Positions 42,101-52,857 are shown, counted from the first letter of the stretch. The stretch is 64,000 nt of DNA from Paralichthys olivaceus (GCF_024713975.1 NC_091093.1:25858501-25922500); one strand, 5' to 3'. Made by a program: numbers and translations. The notes: a model not told the origin generated them from the sequence alone.

Positions 42101-42496
42101 AACGAAGATATTGACATTTTCTAGTGAGTTCATCCGTCATAAAATCACAAGTGAACGTAGAAATCCAGTGGTTTTACTTCACAGGAACAGAACAAGATCA
42201 GACTTTGATCCTAATGAGTCCCCAAAAGCGTTCTTTTTCTTTTTTTTTTTAAGTTATTAAAATATAAATGCAGTGTACATATGAAAAGGGTAGATTAACA
42301 AATTGTACAATTTCAACATTCAATCATTAACAGATGTGTGGCGGTGCTGTGGAATACTCTTACCATTGATTTGTACTGGTGTGAAGAACTTAGCCTGCAA
42401 AGTATTGCATCATATGTACAAATGAAATATCAGTTACATAAGAAAACACATGAAATAAAAAGTATCTCAGTGGAGGGAAAGTCTCGCTCTCACCAT
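39084..42496 (-). CDS. calml4: calml4, calmodulin-like protein 4 (complete)
   Basis: Five coding exons on the minus strand: 42496-42494, 42394-42364, 42091-41951, 41273-41085, 39181-39084. They give 153 residues plus TGA, the length of the human short isoform as I recall it. Four EF-hand-like units are present, but every loop departs from the calcium-binding pattern. Loop 1 (residues 21-32) reads DKKHKGKIDAKD; loop 2 contains HKIEKSGELDFS; loop 3 reads DKQKKGYIQASE; loop 4 reads NVQSNGTVNYEE. Known role: CALML4 is a light chain of myosin-7b in the intermicrovillar adhesion complex of brush borders and binds calcium poorly. The exon plan (ATG alone, then a 31-nt exon, then an exon starting AATTCAAGGA) is that of calmodulin genes. 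Lies about 1.25 kb downstream of cln6 in tandem, as in human 15q23. Confidence 0.95.
39182..41084 (-). other. calml4 intron 4 (1.9 kb)
   Basis: Contains a GATAAGATTAAGATGAGATG-type simple repeat with a 'TTTTATTGATAA' LINE-tail-like piece (about 39270-39320), a (GT)n tract (40573-40596) and a partial MITE-like copy (about 40405-40530). No exon recognised. Confidence 0.7.
40405..40530 (+). repeat. partial copy of a MITE-like dispersed repeat
   Basis: 'GACTCTATTTAAAGACCGAT', 'CCCCCGGTGGCTCGCTGCAG' and 'CCCCACCTCCTCCATGTTAG' parallel the copies at 13405-13530 and 49257-49645. Confidence 0.55.
41085..41273 (-). CDS. calml4: calml4 exon 4: EF-hands 2-3
   Basis: Encodes KSGELDFSSFLTMMHRQIQQ, EDPKSEILEALRMTDKQKKG and ASELRAKLTKLGEKLTDKE. 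189 nt, acceptor CTGTTTTAG, donor GTAAAG. Confidence 0.95.
41274..41950 (-). other. calml4 intron 3 (677 bp)
   Basis: About 41390-41460 looks like a fragment of the 'GCTGCAACA..CTCAGTGGAG' dispersed repeat family. Otherwise nothing recognised. Confidence 0.65.
41951..42091 (-). CDS. calml4: calml4 exon 3: EF-hand 1
   Basis: Encodes FKECFSLYDKKHKGKIDAKD then LITVMRCLGTSPTFSEIERH and LQVHKI. Starts AATTCAAGGA as calmodulin exon 3 does; donor GTAAAG. Confidence 0.95.
42364..42394 (-). CDS. calml4: calml4 exon 2: 31-nt micro-exon
   Basis: On the minus strand, TTTGCAG / 31 nt / GTAAGA. It encodes AKFFTPVQIN plus the first base of E12, matching in length and phase the 31-nt second exon of vertebrate calmodulin genes. 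Too short to appear as an ordinary open frame. Confidence 0.9.
42494..42496 (-). CDS. calml4: calml4 exon 1: start codon only, with 5' UTR upstream
   Basis: Minus strand reads GCAGAAATG then GTGAGAG: the exon ends with the ATG itself, as in calmodulin genes. The 5' UTR extends to an undetermined point above about 42500; no TATA box is obvious. Confidence 0.85.
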
Positions 42497-43747
42497 TTCT
42501 GCGGTTTCTCGGTGTCTTTTCAGGAAGCAGAGAGTTGACCGGCGCCTCCGTCACCTGTTCCTCCGCCTCTGTTTAAAGTCCACCACCTGAAAGCCTCCAC
42601 GTAATTTAATATGCGTTGCTGTGGAAACGCTGATACCAGATCCTCAGGGCTGCATTGTCCTTTCCCTTTTAACCCCTCCAATAAAACCCGCCAATTATTC
42701 ATCAGTGACACTATAGAGTCACATAATAAAAGGAAGCAGCTTATAGCCACATACAGTGAATACATTTTAAATACGTTTACCAGTATGATTAAGGACTATT
42801 GATATGAAGCACATTCACACATGACGAACAAGTAGAATTTCAGTCAACATATTTAATCATGACAGAACTGTACTGGTGGTTTTGCAAAATGTATTGTTCA
42901 TTTGTTTGACATTTTTAAGAAGTATTTTAAAATGTTTTAAAAATGTACAAAAGGTATAAAAGGTCACATCTGTTAATACTGCTCCGTCTTTCTACTCACG
43001 TTCTAAAGTTGGCAACTGACCAAAGACTCGGCTCCTATTTACTTTCATGATTAAACGTAAACTGACAAAACATCCTGAGATTCCCACACAACCAAATATA
43101 AGAAAGCACAAATTCTTGATTCATTGTATATATACACAGAAATATTCGGGACATTTGAGGAACAAGCCCTGACAGTAAAAACCTCAGTACACGTTCTTTA
43201 CAGATCTTTATCAGACCTGATATAAACCCCTGATGTCGATTAGACAAAATACTGCTGGAAGTTGGAGAATATTGACAACTGTTCGATTCCCAACTGAACA
43301 GCTCAATTTAGCGTTTAGCTTTGAGCATGTTAGCATCCCAACCCTGGTTTTACACCTTAAATTAAAACTTACATTCCCATCGGGGCTAATTGCAAACACC
43401 TCATGTGATGGGTAGTGCTGATGCATGACATGTATCATAGTCCAAGCAGGTTTAGCAGAAGTGATTGCAGAAGCAAAATGAGACCAATTTTTCCCCAAAC
43501 ATCATCACAGTCTCAACTTGTTAAAGTCTGTGTATCACTGGAGGTCCTGCTGCCTTCAGGAGGGAATATGTCTCCTCACACGTTGGTGCACATCATTAAT
43601 CCTCGTGAGTCGAGTGCAGCCACTTTCTCTGGAGAACGAAAAAGACATGCATCAGTCAAGTCAAACGCACAAACGCAGCTTGTGATGTCGAAGCATTCAG
43701 GAATAGTTTTCTATCACACAAACGGTAGCACAGACCTCGGGTGCAGG
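42497..43747 (-). other. calml4 5' UTR/promoter and cln6 3' UTR region
   Basis: The 1.25 kb between the calml4 start codon and the cln6 stop. A possible cln6 ATTAAA polyadenylation signal is at 42852-42857 (minus strand, weak). CG-containing sequence near 42530-42580 may be part of the calml4 promoter. No gene recognised. Confidence 0.6.
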
Positions 43748-44018
43748 TCATTGGTTATTCTTGATGTGTAAGGTGTAGTAGGACCAGGGTTCTGGCACGT
43801 AAAGGAGTCCGGGATATTTCTTGCGTAGCACCGGGTCACTCCAAAGGTAGAACACCCACAGCCCCACCAGGATGAGGGCAACAGTGAAACTACAGAGCAG
43901 GAACTGGCCATTGCTGTCTGGGCTGAGGCCTTTACGCCACTGATGTATCACCACGGTAACCATGGCAAGGAAGGTCAGGAGGAAAACTTCAGCGATTTGT
44001 CCTTCAGTCACCAAGTAC
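43748..44018 (-). CDS. cln6: cln6 exon 7: C-terminal membrane segments and stop
   Basis: Encodes [40 protein letters not shown] and [20 protein letters not shown], then HIKNNQ and TGA at 43750-43748. Two hydrophobic segments. Acceptor CCTCCTCAAG. Confidence 0.95.
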
Positions 44019-47000
44019 CTTGAGGAGGAGAAACCAAGGGGAAGTCAGAGAGAAACTGTTACTGTCAATCTTTTATTTCTTATTTTAATATTCTCTATGT
44101 AATTGTCTTGTGTTGCTTTTTAGAATTTGTTGCGATGCCTTTTTACATTTTACTTAAAGAACTTTGAAATTGCCTTGTTGTTGAAATATAGTCTACAAAT
44201 ACACTTATCTCGCCTTTCACTAACCCTAAAGAACAAGTACAAGAACAAAATCTCAAGGTTTCAAATTTATAAGGACATTTTGTTAGGTTCATACTCTGAC
44301 TCTGATCTCCTCAATTTGAATTCCTCTACACGGTGAGGATGGAAATATCAGGGTTTGTTATTTTCTCCCTACAATAAAAGTAAGCTGAATCTATTTAAAA
44401 AATATATATAAAACACAATTTCCGCAAACATTACAACTGTCCTGAAAGACATGATGGCTTCAATTGGTTTTGCCAAACTTTGACTTTTGTCATTACAGTC
44501 ATTCAGAGGGACTGTAATGACAAAAGTCTGAGAGGGGACAAGTGACAAAAAACACAATTACAATATTTATCATGTAATACTAAATTTGAATGTTAATGTA
44601 TTTGACTGAAAACTTGTCATGTTTTTTTCAGTAATTTTATATTTCAGCCACTTCAATCTGTAATGTGAGAGAGAACATTATTAACCTTTAGCATTTATAT
44701 AGTAATTCACACGTTAATCTCTTTAATCATGGAAGCAGTACTTTTCACATACTTCTATTTATTTCATTACCTCTGCCAAGGAGGTCATGTTTAATTGCTG
44801 TTTGTCTTTTGAGATTTCTAAGTGAAGTCAATTTTACTGCACAAGTTGAATTTAATGTCATTCTTTTGTGAAGATCAAAATTAACCTTCAGACACTGAAA
44901 TTAGTTTAGGGTGACACTTATTATTTTATAAAGGAGGTTGTGTTTTCACCTTTTGTTGGTCGGTTGGTTGGTTTATCAGCAGAATTATGCAAAACCTCCT
45001 GAATAGATTTCCACAAAGTTGTTGGAAGGATAGGACATAAAAATCTGGTGCGGGTGCAGGTGCTTTCTTTAACATTGTGGCCGTTTTTTTTTATTTCTGA
45101 GGTAATAATTCACAGATCTTTCTAAAAGAAGAATCTAATATTTAAAGGACTGATATCTATGCGTGTGTGTGATCTAGTGTAGCATGACTAAATTTAAAGA
45201 GACTGATGGGCCTTGGTGGAGGTACGTGATCTACTGAGAGCCATTCAAGTTAACATCCTCTTATATACACTGTATTATGTACGTTTAATGTGAACTGACC
45301 AAGGTCCATCATCAGATCTCTGTTCTTGTGCGTTTTCCGAAGATGTGAAAAAGTGACTGACCAATAGTAGAGAGCGCTGGGTCCCAGCAACAGCCAACCA
45401 GACACAGGAACCTTTTTCTTTTCTTCTGTCGCTGTGAAGCATCCGGTGAAGTAGATGAACAGAATGATGAAGAAAGGAACATACCTAAAGTAAAATAAGA
45501 GGAAGAGTTAGTGTACAGACTGTACATCTGACTGTGGACACTGTATCTTTAAAAAAGGATGATGAAAGTATTGCTTAAGAAATACAGTATGTGATTATCG
45601 GCATTATACTTTAAAAAAGCATCTTCTCCACTCTCCACTTTAAAACCCAGATGAACCTGACTGAGCCAAAAACATTTCACTAAATCTCAAATTCCCTTTC
45701 GCACTGAAGAGTTGGTCTTTATTCAAAGAATGAATTAATGATAAGTACTGCATTCTACGGTTACTTTTCTTTACATGGGACATTTTCATATATTTATTCA
45801 AATATGTCACCTTCAGCTCTGAGAATTTTTTCTCTATTTTTTGACATTTCATAGAAAAATAAAAAATAAAATAAAATAACAGTGACTACCTAGAATGACC
45901 GGGAGCACAGAGACAGAGAGACACAGAAACTACTGAAATCCTCTCTCCTCTCACACATTTCAGCATGAGAGATGAGTTCCAGACTGAAAGGTGACTCACC
46001 CACTGCTCGGCCGAGACCTGATACACTGAGTATTATTGCTTTAATACCAGTATCCTTTAGAACTGGACCAATCTTTGGCTGATATGAGATTATCAGATAT
46101 ATAAATGTCAACAATAGGTTTCTGTAACTTACAGGTTATGGATTTTTGGGGGCTGACAAACATCCCACATCAGCATCACAGACGTGGATGTGTTCCAGCA
46201 TATTGAAAACGGAAATTCTGCCAGTGCAACAATGAAATCCTAATGCCAGAGTGTTAACAGACAATTGAGCCACTTTGCTGCCAAAATCTAAGAGTTTATG
46301 CAAATAAAATGGAAGCGATGGATCTTATCCTCTTATGATAAAGCTCCTTTCCATACAATACAGATTTTAGTTGTTTCCAAACAAACTGTTATCAGACAGT
46401 TTCTCTGGTCTCCCTCTTATCTCCTGCATGTTGTAGGATTAAATTTTCCCAATTACTATACATCAGTTTGCTCATTCGTTGGCTCCAGCCCCCCCACGAC
46501 CCTCAGAGGGTAAGCGTTATAGATAATGAATGGATGGAGTTTGCTCAATCTAAAATCTGTTTGATACTTTAAGATATAAAAGGAGCCACTGATAACTACC
46601 TGCTGTGTTGATGGAGTCCGCTGCGTTAAAATTATCTGCATCTACACTTCACACACGCTTTAATTGGATTCTTCCCTTTGTGTGTTTTCAAATCACTTGA
46701 CGTGGATTACTCTCAGAATGAAAATGAATGAACAAAATGACACAAACCACTCTGTCCTGTATCCTGCTGCATTCCAGCCACTTCCCCAGCACTTTATCTA
46801 GTTATTTATTTTCAAGACACAAATACCTGTTAAGCACGTACCACATGAAGTGTCCTAGCTTTTCATCAAAAAAATACAGCAGCTCAAAGGAGTCAATCTG
46901 TGAAGAGAGGAACAAAAGCCTTGTGTTATTACTAGAAACCCTCGGCTGCATTAGCGCCAAGAACCGAGCACTGTGGCTCTGGCTACCTTAGGAAACAGTG

Positions 47001-50000
47001 CCATCTACTGTTGCAAATACCAGTTTAACTACAAAAAGAGCAGAAATCCCATCCAGAGACAAAACAATTCATAATTAGATGAAGATGAAATGAAGAGACA
47101 TAACAAATGCAGACATTTCCATTCATCCAGGGAGAAAGACCTGAATAATTATTACACGTTTTAGTACATCTCAGCTGCTTGTTCCTTTATTTTGATGTTT
47201 AAATTCCATTTATTGCAGTAAATATGAACACGTTTGATCATTTCTGGCCAATCTTTTAGTTTTTGTGTATGTAAACAGTGATTCAATTACTTGAATCCAA
47301 TAGAGCTGCACACTGACAGATATCAATCTCCTCAATGTGCTTGTTTTTTTTCAAGATATATGAGACAGTCCCTGAGGAATTGGTGAAAATGTGGTAAAAA
47401 GATAAATAATTGCTGGATCTGCCACAAAATGTAATGGTGAAGGAAATAAACCTTTGACACTCACACCAAATCAAACGTCAACATGAAACATGATTTAACT
47501 CAAGTGTATAAACTGTACTGGTCCTGTGTTTATCACATGAGTCTAAAGTATCTTCATGACAACAAATGCTGTGACAGCGATGAGGGCGCAGAAACAAAAA
47601 TGATTTCACTGCTTCACCGCCTCATAAATTCAGCTTGAACGTGTGTGACAAGATAAACAGTTTGTCTGTTTGTGACATAGGTTTTTTTTTAAGTCAGTGA
47701 AAGACGAGCAACACAAAGAGCTTTTTTGTGTGTGACAATTTAAAAGGTAATTGCTGCGGTCTAGACTTTTCACACGGTAGATGCTAGTTTCGCTCATCAG
47801 ACCGTGATGACAGCAGAGAAAACATCTTTTACAAAATGTTGACAACCTTCTGTGTGTTCCCAGTGTATTCCCACCTTACCAGTGAAGCGGGTTGAAGGTC
47901 TTTGATGATGGGGTTCTCTCTGACGGACAGGTGGAGCTGGTAGCCGCTGAGAATGAGTCGGTGGCTGATGGAGTCTCCCACCAGGTGGATGCTGGCTCCC
48001 ATGACAAAAGTAATTATGCAGAGGTAGACTACTGAGCGAGGTAGTGCACGGGGGCCGCGCTCAATCAGCTGAATAGAGCAGAAACACACAAACTCTATTA
48101 TCAGTCGACTAGTGTATTAATAACAAGGCCAATTACCTTGTTTTTGTCATACACCGAAAATAAATGAGACAAGGTTCACATCATTTCTGTATTTCCACCT
48201 AGACATGTAAAACTATTTTAGAAAATAATCTCCCTTTATACCCTTTTAATCTTTCTATGCCTTTAAGAGTGATTGTTTAAACATTAAATAGCTCTGAATC
48301 TTTTGGTGTTGGCCTTGGGTTTACCCATGAAGATCCCATTTGTTGTTAAAAGGACAAACCAATATGAATAGTGGAGAGCTGTCTGCGGGATAAAAGAGGG
48401 AGAATCGACCAGTGCTTTCGCACAAACACTGGAAAAAGCCAATACAACAATTTGCAAAGAAAGAAACTACTGTTGTACTGAGCAACAGACATCGATCAAG
48501 TCAGCCACGGACAACAATAGCCAAAAAACAAGTCAGTGACATCACGACTAACATCCACAGGGCAGGGGAAAGGTATCACAAAACTTTGACAGCAGGAATA
48601 TAGAGGCCACACCAGAAGATTGACAGCTGTAAGAACCTAAACGCCACATTTCAATTGGGAATGACGTAGAGAGATGAGCAACTAGAGTTCTGGAACTGAG
48701 TGTGATGGACTGATGACACTCACTTCTACAAAAGAGATGGAAAAGTTGAAGAATGGAAGAAGAAATGATCTGCTCATGAAACATTTTGTTTTTGCGTACC
48801 TTGAGCAGTAGGAATGGTGTGATGACATTGTAGGCCATGTGGAAGTAGTCTCCAACACTGAGGTTGTTCAGAGGAAACCATTCCAGAGGAACGATGATCT
48901 TATGAGAAAAGAAACTACTGCTGTTCACACATTTTATATTTGTTGGCACTATTTAAAACATGAGGTATAGATTAAATCAAATGTGCAGAGTCTCCTCACC
49001 ACGACAATGGGCCTTGCAAAGTCCAGTATCCAGTTCTCCAGAGTCAGAATAAACCACAGGTCCGAGTGGAAGTGCTTCGTCTTCTTCTTCTTCGGTGGCG
49101 TATTGTCCTTCACAACACTAGGATTGCTGTTAACAGGCATTTACAGTGACTGTGAGTCATCATGATAAAGCAACATTATAAAGGCTAAAGGCAGCACAGA
49201 CATTTACTACAGACAAAAACATTATCTATGGTGTTTACTGCTGCAGTCAACTCTTGAAACCATAGACAGTGTATAAAGATGGACGACAGGACAGCTCCCC
49301 CAAAAATGAAGCTGGGTCATAAACCCTGCCTCCTCCGTGTTAGTGGATGGGACATGGACAAAGTTAAATACAGTTTCTCAAAGATAGTTTCTGTCATTTT
49401 CGGTAGTTCTCACAGATGTTTGTTCAACTGTTCATTTTTACAGTAAATTTAGTTTTAAATACTTATTGACAGCTGAGACTGGCTCGAGATTGGTCGAGAG
49501 CGTGTGTGTATAGGCAGGTCTTCGCTACCGTGGCTCCATCCCCCAATCGCTACTGCGCAGACTTCAAACGTGCACAATGGCAGTGTTGGTATCCGTGGTG
49601 TTTTGGCCTCATCTTGCATCGTCTATCTTTTATATACAATCACATTGTTGACTTTGATGCTTTTTTGACCGACAGTTATTGCAAAGGATGAGAGGGGGAT
49701 GATTTCAAATTGTAGTAAAAATACCATGTGGTAAAAATACTGCCACTTTAACACCTGTGAGCTATTGAATTTAAAATCCCCGTCAGCAGCGGTGGACTTG
49801 CTGAACAAATCAAGTCGTTTTGTGCAGATTTGCAATTTTTGATTGAACGCTGAACACAGTCAATAAGAGGATGAGTGCAGCTGAATACACTGAGTACCTC
49901 AGCTCGGTCGGGGAAAAGCAAAAGAAGCTGCTTCTGAATACAGACAAGCAATCACGCCGTTGACCTCCTGACCCAAACCCTCTCTCGCCATTCAGACATC

Positions 50001-51184
50001 CACACGAGTCCACGCATATAAGGATGGACACGTGTGTCATGAAATAGCAAATGAATCCTGCCACAAAAAGGTTCTGAGAAACTCAAGTGCGTGACCTCAC
50101 AGATCAGGGCTGGTCCGCCACCTGCAGCTGTTGCTATGGTGACTGACATGGATTGAACTCCACTGCAATTACAGTTCAACCGACAGTAGCTGCATCACAA
50201 ATTATTTCCTTTTCACTAAAAGCGTCCACTGCATTTACCCTATGCCAGTTTATTTGAAACTCTGAACTCTGGATGTGTGAATATATCCCTTCTACGCAGC
50301 CCGAACAAATTCTACATTCGTATGAAAAAATGTGTGTCTTTAGCATACACACTACTTTCAGCTAACGACCATCCCACAATGCAATTTGTCACATTTTATG
50401 GTTGATTGACTCGACTTCTGTATATAGGAATCAATGAGTGTGTTTTTCAAATAGCCTCCGATCTGTCAGATCTATGTATGGTGACAAACCTCGCTGGTGC
50501 CACTTTCTGACGTAGTAAAAGATTTTCTAAAACAATCTGAACTGTAGTTACATGTTAATAAAAAGATGAAAAATTAACCTATTTGATTTCCAATTGTTCA
50601 GTCGTTCAATGCTTTAATTCCAGTAGAATTGTTTGTTTGTTCTATGCTTAATTTCCAGAGTGCAATGATACGTCACCGACATCTAAATTGGCATCTTGTG
50701 TATATGATAGTAAATTGAATTAATTTGTGATTTGGAAAATTGTCTCAATGAACCGAGCTGCTTGAAATTCAGCTTCCTTCTGTATTATATTGATTAATCT
50801 GACCACATTGACCTGTCACCCTGCAGCATGAGTCAGCCTGAAGACAAGGAGCAGGTAAAACTCACCACAAATCACATCTCGTCTATCTGCCTCATGCAAC
50901 ACTGTGATCAACAGAAGGTTGAACAGCTTTAATACTATAAAAACACACAGACGGCCCCTTATTCACCACAAAACACCACAATAGTGTAAATGTAAATAAT
51001 ACTAATACACAACGTTAACGTCAGACCACGGGACGTCTGACGACAGAGCAGCTTCCATCTTTTTTATCCTCAGGGTCATTCAAACATCTTCAGCAGCTGA
51101 TCGGCGTTAATTCACCGGGACTCTCACTGACCTCGGTGGTTTCTTGTGAAAATTGTTTCCTCGTCTTTTCAGCGCAGAGCTCAT
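43748..51184 (-). CDS. cln6: cln6, ER transmembrane protein (complete)
   Basis: Seven coding exons on the minus strand: 51184-51132, 49126-49000, 48898-48800, 48068-47880, 46897-46842, 45484-45362, 44018-43748. They encode 305 residues (human about 311, also seven exons). The cytosolic N-terminus carries KRR and a KKKK cluster, in keeping with the arginine-rich N-terminus of mammalian CLN6. Several hydrophobic segments follow. Highly characteristic stretches are [54 protein letters not shown] and [18 protein letters not shown]. Known role: a polytopic ER protein lost in variant late-infantile neuronal ceroid lipofuscinosis, acting with CLN8 in ER export of lysosomal enzymes. Tandem with calml4 downstream and head to head with the receptor gene upstream. 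Confidence 0.96.
44482..44528. repeat. perfect 19-bp inverted repeat (hairpin, 9-nt loop)
   Basis: GACTTTTGTCATTACAGTC (44482-44500) and its exact reverse complement (44510-44528) flank ATTCAGAGG. Within cln6 intron 6. Confidence 0.97.
44770..45250 (+). repeat. copy of a dispersed teleost repeat family
   Basis: Starts 'ACCTCTGCCAAGGAGGTCAT', has 'GGTTGGTTTATCAGCAGAAT' and 'CTATGCGTGTGTGTGATCTA', and ends 'GGCCTTGGTGGAGGTACGTG'. Related partial pieces occur at about 2190-2390, 32360-32460, 33330-33730 and, inverted, 33840-34145 and 36690-36870. Confidence 0.6.
45362..45484 (-). CDS. cln6: cln6 exon 6
   Basis: Encodes [20 protein letters not shown], a lysine-rich loop EEKKKV, then [12 protein letters not shown]. 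One hydrophobic segment. Acceptor TTTAG, donor GTCAGT. Confidence 0.94.
45485..46841 (-). other. cln6 intron 5 (1.4 kb)
   Basis: Includes the end of a teleost dispersed repeat ('GCTCCAGCCCCCCCACGACC' then 'AGCGTTATAGATAATGAATG', about 46470-46535). Otherwise nothing recognised. Confidence 0.65.
46842..46897 (-). CDS. cln6: cln6 exon 5
   Basis: A 56-nt exon encoding [18 protein letters not shown] and the first two bases of W175. Acceptor CTTCACAG, donor GTACGT. Human has a near-identical ELLYYYDEYLGH stretch. Confidence 0.94.
46898..47879 (-). other. cln6 intron 4 (982 bp)
   Basis: AT-rich; no recognisable element or exon. Confidence 0.7.
47880..48068 (-). CDS. cln6: cln6 exon 4
   Basis: Encodes [40 protein letters not shown] and [17 protein letters not shown]. 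63 codons, phase 0-0, donor GTAAGG. This is the most conserved part of CLN6 and a hot spot of human disease alleles. Confidence 0.96.
48069..48799 (-). other. cln6 intron 3 (731 bp)
   Basis: No recognisable element. The open frame at 48412-48603 on the plus strand has a transposase-like flavour (helix-turn-helix-like Lys/Arg/Ser-rich text with 'ANTIARKQVSDIT'-style wording decayed), too weak to name. Confidence 0.5.
48800..48898 (-). CDS. cln6: cln6 exon 3
   Basis: Encodes [20 protein letters not shown] and [13 protein letters not shown]. 33 codons, phase 0-0, donor GTACGC. Confidence 0.96.
49000..49126 (-). CDS. cln6: cln6 exon 2
   Basis: Encodes [20 protein letters not shown] then [20 protein letters not shown] and VV: a basic cytosolic segment followed by the first membrane segment. 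Acceptor TTAACAG, donor GTGAGG. The ATG just upstream (49140-49138) is intronic if the upstream exon at 51184 is right. Confidence 0.93.
49127..51131 (-). other. cln6 intron 1 (2.0 kb)
   Basis: Holds a near full-length MITE-like element (about 49257-49645). The rest is unremarkable. Confidence 0.7.
49257..49645 (+). mobile_element. MITE-like element with degenerate terminal inverted repeats
   Basis: Begins 'CATAGACAGTGTATAAAGAT' and ends with the approximate inverse 'GTCTATCTTTTATATACAAT'. The interior has 'GGGTCATAAACCCTGCCTCC' and 'GAGACTGGCTCGAGATTGGT'. Fragments of the same family occur at about 13405-13530, 14825-14900, 40405-40530, 60570-60635 (inverse) and 63093-63120. Confidence 0.6.
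51132..51184 (-). CDS. cln6: cln6 exon 1: start and basic N-terminus
   Basis: Encodes [17 protein letters not shown] plus two bases of S18; donor GTCAGT. The frame joins exon 2 without a break. ATG context is ACAACATGA. The KRR motif parallels the arginine-rich N-terminus of mammalian CLN6. Confidence 0.88.
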
Positions 51185-51254
51185 GTTGTGGATTGTCTCT
51201 TCACTGAGTTTAAATAAAGGTTCAAGCAGCTCCTGTAGTTTTATCGATCTCCTT

Positions 51255-51345
51255 CTTCTGTCTACTTCCTACTTCCGTGTTTCCGTGTTTCTGTGTCTCC
51301 GCCCCCACCTTCCAGTCCACCAATCAAACGTCAGCAATAGCGTCT
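51255..51345 (-). promoter_or_regulatory. putative cln6 promoter, TATA-less
   Basis: Within 70-160 bp upstream of the cln6 ATG lie a GC-box-like CTCCGCCCCCACC (51297-51309), a CCAAT motif (51320-51324), a CRE-like AACGTCAG (51328-51335) and two ACTTCCGTG/TTTCCGTG ETS-type sites. No TATA box is evident. The arrangement is typical of a housekeeping promoter. Confidence 0.55.
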
Positions 51346-52802
51346 GCAGGCAGAAAGTTAAACCCTCAGTAATAGTTTAATAAAGTTTATAAACTGTATG
51401 CTCACACAAAATATAGAAAAACAAATATGGCATCAATATATTAATGGTACAACAAAGCATACACATATTGCAACAGGGAACAATAACATTCTATTGTATT
51501 ATAAAATACTGATCACTTATAAACAGCAATATTATAACTGAAATGTGTTTCATGACAAAAGATGATTAAATGAAATAGACAACTAAATCACAATAACCAA
51601 TCACTATAGGTCAAGTGCAACTCTAAAATTGTTTTTGTGCTTGTGTTCCCTTGTCATTACTATTTAAATACATTTAAGATTACTTTAAATTTTAGGTCTA
51701 ATTCAGGGGATGATTTATGGATTTTATTCTTATAGGAAAATAAACCTTCTTTTATTTTAATATCTTGCTTTAACTTGTTTACATTTGTTATTGTGCTGCA
51801 TGAGTATGTGCTGTTTTAAACTGCCACATAAATAAAGATCATTATAATTATTTGAATTTAGAGAATTGTTTGCATTAACAGCAGGAATAGAAGAATCCAG
51901 GCCAAGCCATTTCAAAAATAATGTTACTTTATTCACCAGCAGATGGCGCCTTTTTTTATTTTTTGTATTAGTATTATGTAATGAAAGATTGCAGCTCAGT
52001 CTCAGAGATGCTGTCCAACTTTTCCAGCTTCTCTGTGTAATTAATTTAAACTACATTTTAAATATAAGTAATAAAGAAATATGCAGTAGATAAGTAAATT
52101 GGATTTTTCAAAAAGAAATGATATTGTGCTTTATACTTTATGGGCTATATACAAAACACAATGGAGGTTTAGAGGGTTTTTTGTCACTTATATCTGTTTT
52201 CATTTGTTTATTCATTTTATTGTCATGTCATGCACACATAGGGCCCAACCTTCATGGGTTCACAAGACACCAAATGGTCCAGTTCCACTTGTCAAACTTG
52301 TATATGTATAGTACTTCAATACAAAATTACAAATGCTTATACAACTTAAATATAATATTCTGCCCATCTCTCCAAAGCTTGGCAAACAAAACCAGCTCAT
52401 AACAAAGTTCCCTTTCTGACGCACAGCTCAAGTTTTTCATAATCATGTTCGAGCCAAAAGAAATTAACATAAATAGAGGACAATCCAGTAAAAGTACATA
52501 TGTCCCCGCAGACAGGACAAAGAGAGACGGAAAAAAACAGAAAGGGACATAAAATTCATAAAAAGTATCTGTAGCCAATATACATGGAGAGAGAGGGAGA
52601 AACTTTTTTTTTTATCAGGTTCATGGTCGATGAAACAGAATGTTTCATAATGTTGTCAGTCACTGAGACAACAAATCTGCTGCCGCACACACACACACAC
52701 ACAGAAACACACACACACAGAAACACACACACACACACAGAAACACACTCTGGGTGCAGTGAGGGTCTGTGTGCTCTCCTCTCAGTCCTCGCTCGGCTCA
52801 TC
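51346..52802. other. intergenic region between cln6 and the nicotinic receptor gene
   Basis: AT-rich. Just before the receptor ATG is an interrupted (CA)n tract (52686-52748) that probably lies in the receptor 5' UTR or promoter. No other gene recognised. Confidence 0.65.
52686..52748. repeat. interrupted (CA)n microsatellite upstream of chrna7 ATG
   Basis: CA runs regularly broken by AGAAA, giving a higher-order pattern of (CA)n-GAAA. It ends 54 bp before the start codon. Confidence 0.9.
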
Positions 52803-52857
52803 ATGGAGTTACTACACTTTGCTCTCGTCGTTGCAGTCACCGCCTGCTCAGTGAGAG
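52803..52857 (+). CDS. chrna7: chrna7 exon 1: signal peptide
   Basis: ATG in context CTCATCATGG. Encodes [18 protein letters not shown] plus one base; donor GTAAAG. A hydrophobic core [12 protein letters not shown] followed by small residues fits a secretory signal. Confidence 0.85.

Larger units (their letters stand above)
44019..45361 (-). other. cln6 intron 6 (1.3 kb)
   Basis: Contains a perfect 19-bp hairpin (44482-44528) and a copy of the dispersed repeat family with 'CTCTGCCAAGGAGGTCATGT' at its start and 'GGCCTTGGTGGAGGTACGTG' at its end (about 44770-45250). Confidence 0.75.

Noticed and set aside
48412..48603. Possible transposase fragment in cln6 intron 3
   Set aside because: Only a vague Lys/Ser-rich resemblance over about 60 codons; not enough to annotate as a mobile element.
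49127..49140. Alternative cln6 start codon at 49140-49138 just before exon 2
   Set aside because: It lies in the inferred intron end (GTTAACAG); the upstream exon at 51184-51132 gives a start with the expected basic N-terminus and exact phase.
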